Below, piece after piece: positions 57,532 through 64,000 of a DNA stretch of 64,000 nucleotides; position 1 is the stretch's first letter, and each line of letters opens with the position of its first letter. Origin of the DNA: Malus domestica (taxonomy: Eukaryota; Streptophyta; Magnoliopsida; Rosales; Rosaceae); NCBI RefSeq assembly GCF_042453785.1, contig NC_091677.1, forward strand, positions 8,713,501-8,777,500. The letters are read 5' to 3'. The notes under the pieces were generated by a model, which saw only the letters and a list, made by a program, of their open reading frames with translations, did no database searches and was not told where the DNA came from. A program made the translations under genes and the position numbers.

Positions 57532-58150
57532 CTACAACAACAACAAAGCCTTTTCCCACTAAGTGGGGTCGGCCTATGAATCCTAGAACGCCATTGCGCT
57601 AGATTTTGTGTCATTTCCTCCGTTAAATCCAAGTACTCTAAGTCTTTTCTTAGGGTCTCTTCCAAAGTTTTCCTAGGTCTTCCTCTACCCATTCGGCCCT
57701 GAACCTCTGTCCCATAGTCACATTTTTGAACCGGAGCGTCAGTAGGCCTTCTTTGCACATGTCCAAACCACCGGAACCGATTTTCTCTCATCTTTCCTTC
57801 AATTTCGGCTACTCCTACTTTACCTCGGATATCCTCATTCCCAATCTTACCCTTTCTCGTGTGCCCACCCATCCCACGAAGCATCCTCATCTCCGCTACA
57901 CCCATTTTGTGTACGTGTTGATGCTTCACCGCTCAACATTATGTGCCATACAACATCGCTGGCCTTATTGCCGTCCTATAAAATTTTCCCTTGAGCTTCA
58001 GTGGCCTACGACGGTCACACAACACGCTGGATGCACTTTTACACTTCATCCATCCAGCTTGTATTCTATGGTTGAGATCTCCATCTAATTCTCCGTTCTC
58101 TTGCAAGATAAATCCTAGATAGCAAAAACGGTTGCTTTTTGTGATCGTCG
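57532..58150 (-). pseudogene. RTE LINE 3' part with GTT tail (right end of composite 2)
   Basis: Begins around [20 protein letters not shown] and continues MKCKSASSVLCDRRRPLKLK. A one-base change near 57935 breaks the frame at the MLYGTECW stretch, after which [20 protein letters not shown] and [10 protein letters not shown] continue to the stop, 3' UTR and tail. It has right-type residues (RGM, KIGNED, APV). Confidence 0.88.
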
Positions 58151-58181
58151 CTAGATTGCTCCGGTCATTAGTGTGGATAAG

Positions 58182-58189
58182 TATATAAA
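58182..58189 (+). promoter_or_regulatory. TATA box of the segment's transcription unit
   Basis: TATATAAA lies 30 bp inside the segment. The corresponding TATATAAA is conserved in copy 1 (minus strand, near 26190). Confidence 0.5.
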
Positions 58190-59609
58190 CGGATAGAGAT
58201 AGGAAAGCAAACACAAGATGTACGTGGTTCACCTAGATTGGCTACGTCCACGGAATAGAAGAGTTCTAATTAATTGTGAAGGGTTTACACTAGTACATAG
58301 GTTCAAGCTCTCCTTTAGTGAGTACAAGTGAATGATTTAGTACAAATGACATTAAGAAATATTGTGGGAGAATGATCCCGTAATCACGAAACTTCTAAGT
58401 ACCGGAGTGTGGTATCGTCTTGACTTGCCTTATCTGTCTCATAGGTAGATGTGGCATCTTCTCTGGAAGTACTCTTCCTCCATCCAGGGGTGGTATCTTT
58501 AACTGGTGGAGATGCACAAGGTAATGTATCAATTTCACTTGAAGCTTACTTGTAGTTTCAGGCTTGGTCAAACGCGATACAAACCATGTAGTAGGAGTCC
58601 CCTAAGTCGCCGAGCTAGGGGATCTGCTGAAAGAGGTGACAGACAAGGTAAGCAATCAGAGCTCCGACTGATTGTTCACATTCTCCCTATCTTGCAGGCA
58701 GCATGAAGGATAAAGAGAAGAAAAATGAGAAGAGATGATATGGGATACTTTTGCTTTTGAAGAAGTAATTTTCCACAGGCTTATTCTTGAACTGGGCTGG
58801 AGGGTTTTCTGGTTTCCTCAAGAGTGTAAGGTTGACTGAAGAATTTGAGGGTCAAAACAAGTCTATCAAATCTAGAGTACGTTCGACCCTGCTGATATGG
58901 GATACTTTTGCTTTTGACAGAGTAGTGGATGTATCGGCACGTGTGCTGTTACGCTTATCTCCACATGCTTCCTTGTATCATTCTCACTTGCCCTATCTGT
59001 TCCTCAGGAAAATGCGGTATCTTCCTTGGAAGCATAAGATGTTGAAGATGAGTACTCGAGAGCAATGCCAGGTAAGTAATCAGGTAAGGGGTTCCAGGCA
59101 GTCAGTTCCTGGCTGGAAGCTTGATTTCAAGTGCTGACTGATTGCTCTCTTTCTCATTGTCTTGCAGGTAAGAACAAGGCCAAAGGAAAAGACAGGGAAA
59201 AAGTATGATATGGGATACTCTTGCTTTTAACCCTGATGATATGAGATATTCTTGCTCTAGTATAGCTTGTTTGCAGAGGTATTATCGGGGGGAAAGAAAG
59301 CTGAATATTTCGAAAGGCTTCGTTGGGAGTGCCCTCTCAGATATGAGGAAGGGTTAAGCATTTTTGCAGCTCTGCCTGTCCGTTGGGGATGGAGGTCGAC
59401 TTATATAGGAGTCTCCCTAACAACAAGTAGTAATGCTATTCCTTTACCCTGCTTGGTCATAGCACGGTAGTGGGAGCTGCCAGCTTCACATGTTTTAACT
59501 CTGTCAGAGCACTTTGAAAAAGTGGTCTGTGGTATCTGGAAAACTGATGTTGCGTGTGAAGATTACAGACAAGCTTTATCCAAGGAGATCCGGCTCTTGA
59601 AGTTGGGAA

Positions 59610-60670
59610 AGTGGTGCCTCTTCGGTTTTCGAACAAGTAATCCTGTCGGGGATCTGGCTCTCGAGATTCGGAGAACGATGTCTCTTCGATTTTTGAGAAA
59701 GCAATCCTGCTGGGGGTCTGGCTCTCGAGATTCGGAGAGCAGTTTCTCTTCAATTTTTGAGAAAGTAATCATGTTGGGAGTCTGGCTCTCGAGATTCGGA
59801 GGGCAGTGCCTCTTCGATTTTGGAGCAAGCAATCTTGTTGGGAGTGTTTTCTCGAATGTGAGTAAAGGTTGGGCATGTTTGCTAGTATACCTTGCCACGA
59901 AGCACAAAGGTTGACACACAGGGACTTTCCATTATCCAGCAGTGGTACTGTTCCTTTACCATTTCTTCGATTTTTGAGAAAGTAATCATGTTGGGAGTCT
60001 GGCTCTCGAGATTCGGAGGGCGGTGCCTCTTCGATTTTGGAGCAAGCAATCTTGTTGGGAGTGTTTTCTCGAATGTGAGTAAAGGTTGGGCATGTTTGCT
60101 AGTCTACCTTGCCACGAAGCACAGAGGTTGACACACATGGACTTTCCAATTATCCAGCAGTGGTACTGTTCCTTTCCCTTGTGGGTAATAATATGGTAGG
60201 TAAACCTTCAAAATTTATGTGTTTAAACTTTGTTAGTGCTGTTTCTTTGCTATTCTTTTACCCTTCTTGGTCAGAGCGATGTAGTGGGAGCTGCAAGCTT
60301 CACGTGTCTCAACTTTGTCAGGGAACTTTTGGCAAAGTTATCTGTGGTATCAATGAGCTGCTGTTGCGTGTGGGAAGTGGGTGATTGAACAGTAAGATTC
60401 ATGTGCTTTCTACTTCACCAGAAATCTTCGACAGAATGCCCATAATTTCCGCAAAGTTGAGTGTGCGTGTGACAAGTGCTGACAAGGCTGGAAAAGTAGG
60501 TGTCTCTTCGATTTCTGAGATCGGCCCTCGTGGTCTTTGAGCAGCCCAGCTTTTGAGAAAGCAAACACCTCTTCAATTTCTGAGATCGACCATCGTGGTC
60601 TCTGAGCAGCCCAGCTTTTGAGAAAGCAAATGCCTCTTCGATTTCTGAGCAGGCGCCTCTTCGATTTCTG
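59610..60670 (+). repeat. Direct repeats in segment copy 2
   Basis: 59640-59850 holds four units of CTCTTCGATTTTTGAGAAAG...GTCTGGCTCTCGAGATTCGG. A block of about 190 bp (59750-59935) is repeated at 59965-60160. 60495-60670 holds units of CTCTTCGATTTCTGAG...CAGCCCAGCTTTTGAGAAAG. The second, 190-bp duplication appears absent from copy 1 and accounts for much of the length difference. Confidence 0.82.
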
Positions 60671-60810
60671 AAGCTCCGTCGAGTGCAGATTTTTATTAGG
60701 GCTGGCATTAAGTTCCAAAGCACACTTGAATCTCCACCAGTAGAAGCTCCATTCTTGCACTTCTAAGATCTTGATTTGTCCGACCTCTTCTCTCTTCAAC
60801 ACCTTTAAAA

Positions 60811-61485
60811 ATGTCTGGCCCCTCCGACCGTCGTTTTGACTTGAACCTTGTTGAAGAGGCAGCCCCGCCTTCTACAGACAACATATGGCGCCCATCCTTC
60901 GTCTCCCCTACTGGTCCTCTTACCGTTGGGGATTCCGTGATGAAGAATGATATGACCGCTGTGGTGGTGGCCAGGAACCTTCTCACTCCCAAAGATAACA
61001 GACTACTTTCCAAACGGTCTGATGAGTTGGCTGTTAAGGATTCTCTGGCTCTCAGTGTTCAGTGTGCAGGTTCTGTGTCTAATATGGCCCAACGCCTATT
61101 TGCTCGAACCCGCCAAGTTGAATCATTGGCGGCTGAAGTGATGAGTCTTAAACAGGAGATTAGAGGGCTCAAGTATGAGAATAAACAGTTGCACCGGCTC
61201 GCACATGACTATGCTACAAACATGAAGAGGAAGCTTGACCAGATGAAGGAATCTGATGGTCAGGTTTTACTTGATCATCAGAGATTTGTGGGTTTGTTCC
61301 AAAGGCATTTATTGCCTTCGTCTTCTGGGGCTGAACCGCGTAATGAAGCTCCAAGTGATCAACTTCTGATGCCCCCTCATTCTAGGGTTCTGTCCAGTAC
61401 TGAGGCTCCGAATGTTCCCCCTCCGGTGCCTTCTCTTTCTGGGGCTCTACCGACTGCTGAGACTTCTCCTAAGCAACCTTTGTGA
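60811..61485 (+). CDS. Hypothetical 224-aa coiled-coil protein encoded by the segment, intact
   Basis: The start ATG at 60811 follows a leader and is preserved in copy 1. N-terminus MSGPSDRRFDLNLVEEAAPP is followed by WRPSFVSPTGPLTVGDSVMK and VVARNLLTPKDN. The middle is a likely coiled coil (MAQRLFARTRQVESLAAEVM, LKQEIRGLKYENKQLHRLAH, NMKRKLDQMKESDGQVLL). The C-terminus is Pro/Ser-rich with imperfect repeats (LPSSSGAEPRNEAPS / LSSTEAPN / LSGALPTAETSP). There is no signal peptide, membrane segment or zinc knuckle. It lacks recognisable Gag or enzyme motifs. It is unbroken here but carries two stops in copy 1. Function unknown; it could be a captured host gene or a Gag-like protein. Confidence 0.6.
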   Translation: MSGPSDRRFDLNLVEEAAPPSTDNIWRPSFVSPTGPLTVGDSVMKNDMTAVVVARNLLTPKDNRLLSKRSDELAVKDSLALSVQCAGSVSNMAQRLFARTRQVESLAAEVMSLKQEIRGLKYENKQLHRLAHDYATNMKRKLDQMKESDGQVLLDHQRFVGLFQRHLLPSSSGAEPRNEAPSDQLLMPPHSRVLSSTEAPNVPPPVPSLSGALPTAETSPKQPL

Positions 61486-61552
61486 AGGCTCCCTCTTGTT
61501 TGTTTATTTTGACTCATGTATATGTACATATTTGTAACTTATCGGGGATATC

Positions 61553-61558
61553 AATAAA
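61553..61558 (+). other. Poly(A) signal of the segment's transcription unit
   Basis: AATAAA about 70 bp after the ORF stop, within TATCAATAAATAAG. Confidence 0.5.
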
Positions 61559-61745
61559 TAAGTTTTCCTTCATTTCAACGTATTATGTTAAATACACCAA
61601 AGCCTTCTTCGCTAAGTTCTTTGAATTTTCTTTTGTTGAAGCTTGTATGTTGAAGCTTTGTGAGTGGAGCATGTAGGTTGAGGTAGTGTTCCCTTAAATT
61701 CCCGAGTGAGGAAAACTTCTCGGTTGGAGACTTGGAAAATCCAAG

Positions 61746-64000
61746 TCACTGAGTGGGATCGGCTATATGAATCTTAGAACGCCATTGTGCTCGGTCCTGT
61801 GTCATGTCCTCCGTTAGATCCAAGTACTCTAAGTCTTTTCTTAAAGTCTCTTCCAAAGTTTTCCTAGGTCTTCCTCTACCCCTTCGGCCCTGAACCTCTG
61901 TCCCATAGTCGCATCTTCTAATCGGAGCGTCAGTAGGCCTTCTTTGCACATGTCCAAACCATCGTAACCGATTTTCTCTCATCTTTCCTTCAATTTCGGC
62001 TACTCCTACTTTACCCCGGATATCCTCATTCCTAATCTTATCCTTTCTCGTGTGCCCACACATCCAACGAAGCATCCTCATCTCCGCTACACCCATTTTG
62101 TGTACGTGTTGATGCTTCACCGCCCAACATTCTGTGCCATACAGCATCGCCGGCCTTATTGTCGTCCTATAAAATTTTCCCTTGAGTTTCAGTGGCATAC
62201 GGCGGTCACACAACACGCTGGCTGCACTCTTCCACTTCATCCATCCAGCTTGTATTCTATGGTTGAGATCTCCATCTAATTCTCCGTTCTTTTGCAAGAT
62301 AGATCCTAGGTAACGAAAACGGTCGCTCTTTGGTATTTCTTGATCTCCGATCCTCACCCCTAACTCGTTTTGGCCTCCATTTGCACTGAACTTGCACTCC
62401 ATATATTCTGTCTTTGATCGGCTTAGGCGAAGACCTTTAGATTCCAACACTTCTCTCCAAAGGTTAAGCTTTGCATTTACCCCTTCTTGAGTTTCATCTA
62501 TCAACACTATATCGTCTGCGAAAAGCATACACCAAGGAATATCATCTTGAATATGTCCTGTAAACTCATCCATTACCAAAGCAAAAAGGTAAGGACTTAA
62601 CGATGAGCCTTGATGTAATCCTACAGTTATGGTAAAGCTTTCGGTTTGTCCTTCATGAGTTCTTACGGCAGTCTTTGCTCCTTCATACATATCCTTTATA
62701 GCTTGGATATATGCTACTCGTACTCCTTTCTTATCTAAAATCCTCCAAATAATGTCTCTTGGGACCCTATCATACGCTTTTTCCAAATCTATAAAGACCA
62801 TGTGTAAATCCTTTTTCCCATCTCTATATCTTTCCATCAATCTTCGTAAGAGATAGATTGCCTCCATGGTTGAGCGCCCTGGCATGAACCCGTATTGGTT
62901 GTCCGAAACCCGTGTCTCTTGCCTCAATCTATGCTCAATGACTCTCTCCCAGAGCTTCATTGTATGACTCATTAGCTTAAAACCCTTATAGTTCATGCAA
63001 TTTTGTACGTCGCCCTTATTCTTATAGATAGGCACCAAAGTGCTCGTTCGCCACTCATTTGACATCTTCTTCGTTTTCAAAATCCTCTTGAAAAGGTAGT
63101 GAGCCATGTTATACCTGTCTCTCCCAAAACTTTCCACACTTCGATTGGTATATCGTCTGGGCCTACTGCTTTTCTATGCTTCATCTTCTTCAAAGCTACA
63201 ACCACTTCTTCCTTCCGGATTCGATGATAAAAAGAGTAGTTTCTACACTCTTCTGAGTTACTCAACTCCCCTAAAGAAGCACTCATTTCATGTCCTTCAT
63301 TGAAAAGATTATGAAAATAACCTCTCCATCTGTCTTTAACCGCGTTCTCTGTAGCAAGAACCTTTCCATCATCATCCTTGATGCACCTCATTTGGTTTAG
63401 GTCCCTTGTCTTCTTTTCCCTTGCTCTAGCTAGTTTATAGATATCCAACTCTCCTTCTTTGGTATCTAGTCGCTTATACATATCGTCATAAGCCGCTAAC
63501 TTAGCTTCTCTCACAGCTTTCTTCGCCTCTTGCTTCGCTTTTCTATACCTTTCACCATTTTCATCGATCCTATCCTTGTATAAGGCTTTACAACATTCTT
63601 TCTTAGCCTTCACCTTTGTTTGTACCTCCTCATTCCACCACCAAGATTCCTTTTGGTGTGGGGCAAAGCCCTTGGACTCTCCTAATACCTCTTTTGCTAC
63701 TTTTCGGATACAACTAGCCATGGAATCCCACATTTGGCTAGCTTCCCCCTCTCTATCCCACACACACTGGGTGATTACTTTCTCTTTGAAAATGGCTTGT
63801 TTTTCTTCTTTTAGATTCCACCATCTAGTCCTTGGGCACTTCCAAGTCTTGTTCTTTTTTCTCACTCTTTTGATATGTACATCCATCACCAACAAGCGAT
63901 GTTGATTAGCCACGCTCTCTCCTGGTATAACTTTGCAATCCTTACAAGTTATACGATCCCCTTTCCTCATTAGAAGAAAATCTATTTGTGTTTTTGACGA
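61746..64000 (-). pseudogene. RTE LINE ORF2: endonuclease end, reverse transcriptase, C-terminal domain
   Basis: From the window edge the minus strand reads QIDFLLMRKGDRITCKDCKV, ESVANQHRLLVMDV, the end of an APE-type endonuclease (the late -H-LL-MD motif). A long Lys-rich linker and the RT domain follow: [60 protein letters not shown], catalytic LFADDIVL. The C-terminal half has [27 protein letters not shown] and GRGRPRKT, ending at TGA 61748-61746. One base is missing near 63095 (ITWLT to HYLFKRIL), splitting it into 297- and 463-codon frames. The C-terminal half is otherwise intact. Left-type residues (RWM, KIRNED, API) match 20904-22745. Confidence 0.93.

Larger units (their letters stand above)
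58151..61745 (+). mobile_element. Unclassified gene-like segment, copy 2
   Basis: It is collinear with 26224-22745 inverted. On the plus strand: TATATAAA at 58182-58189, a long leader with splice-like pairs (for example GTAAGCAATCAG...CTATCTTGCAG near 58650-58700, and GTAAGTAATCAG...TTGTCTTGCAG near 59072-59168), repeated units at 59610-60110 and 60495-60670, the 224-codon ORF, and AATAAA at 61553-61558. It ends at the hairpin ACTTGGAAAATCCAAGT against the RTE stop codon. Its layout is that of a complete transcription unit. I found no LTR, TIR or known domain. Confidence 0.65.
57532..64000 (-). mobile_element. RTE composite unit, copy 2 (inverted, continues past window end)
   Basis: Reading leftward from 64000 on the minus strand: RTE endonuclease end and RT (64000-61746), the unclassified segment (61745-58151), RTE 3' part (58150-57532) ending in GTTGTTGTTG. 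Both internal junctions match copy 1. This copy extends at least 0.5 kb further 5' than copy 1, so the two differ in 5' end but share the 3' end. Confidence 0.82.

Overview
This is plant nuclear DNA: AT-rich, intron-containing gene pieces, Ty1/copia and Ty3/gypsy retrotransposons, an RTE-type LINE with a (GTT)n tail, a Cassandra TRIM carrying 5S-like sequence, and many MITEs. The repeat families and gene fragments look like Rosaceae, most likely apple or pear (Malus/Pyrus). That assignment comes from recognising families, not from a search.

Layout. 1-7.3 kb: an RTE 3' end, a small MITE, and a tandem duplication of promoter plus exon 1 of an acid-phosphatase/haloperoxidase-related gene. Its second copy is split by a 3.1-kb solo LTR and a palindromic insert. 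A hAT-type element with a nested hairpin follows. 7.5-9.1 kb: a broken OSCA/CSC1 channel gene (-). 10.2-18.7 kb: a gypsy element (-) with target duplication TACAT, no protease or reverse transcriptase, and an antisense coiled-coil ORF. 20.66-20.83 kb: an IMP dehydrogenase exon. 20.9-26.8 kb: a composite of RTE, a 3.5-kb unclassified segment, and an RTE 3' end. 27-33 kb: tandem arrays, a TIR-bounded unit, Cassandra and a solo LTR. 35.5-37.8 kb: a CC-NBS-LRR pseudogene. 38.4-39.5 kb: a CHFR-like RING pseudogene (-). 39.87-40.64 kb: the one host protein gene that looks complete, a heavy-metal-associated isoprenylated plant protein in three exons. 41-48 kb: Myb/SANT transposon debris, retroelement scraps and a MULE-type MITE with a perfect 9-bp target duplication. 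49.8-50.4 kb: a UGT73 fragment and a U3 snoRNA gene with a Pol III-type promoter and terminator. 50.6-57.4 kb: a DSPP-like host gene (-) interrupted by a 5-kb copia element and a 46-bp RTE tail insertion. 57.5-64 kb: a second, inverted copy of the RTE composite, running off the window.

How it fits together. Most of the window is nested insertion into an older, gene-poor region. The only features I would expect to function are the HIPP gene and possibly the U3 snoRNA gene. The most unusual signal is the composite unit (RTE, antisense gene-like segment, RTE 3' end), present twice with the same internal junctions. Lineage-specific residues show that it moved or was duplicated as one unit.
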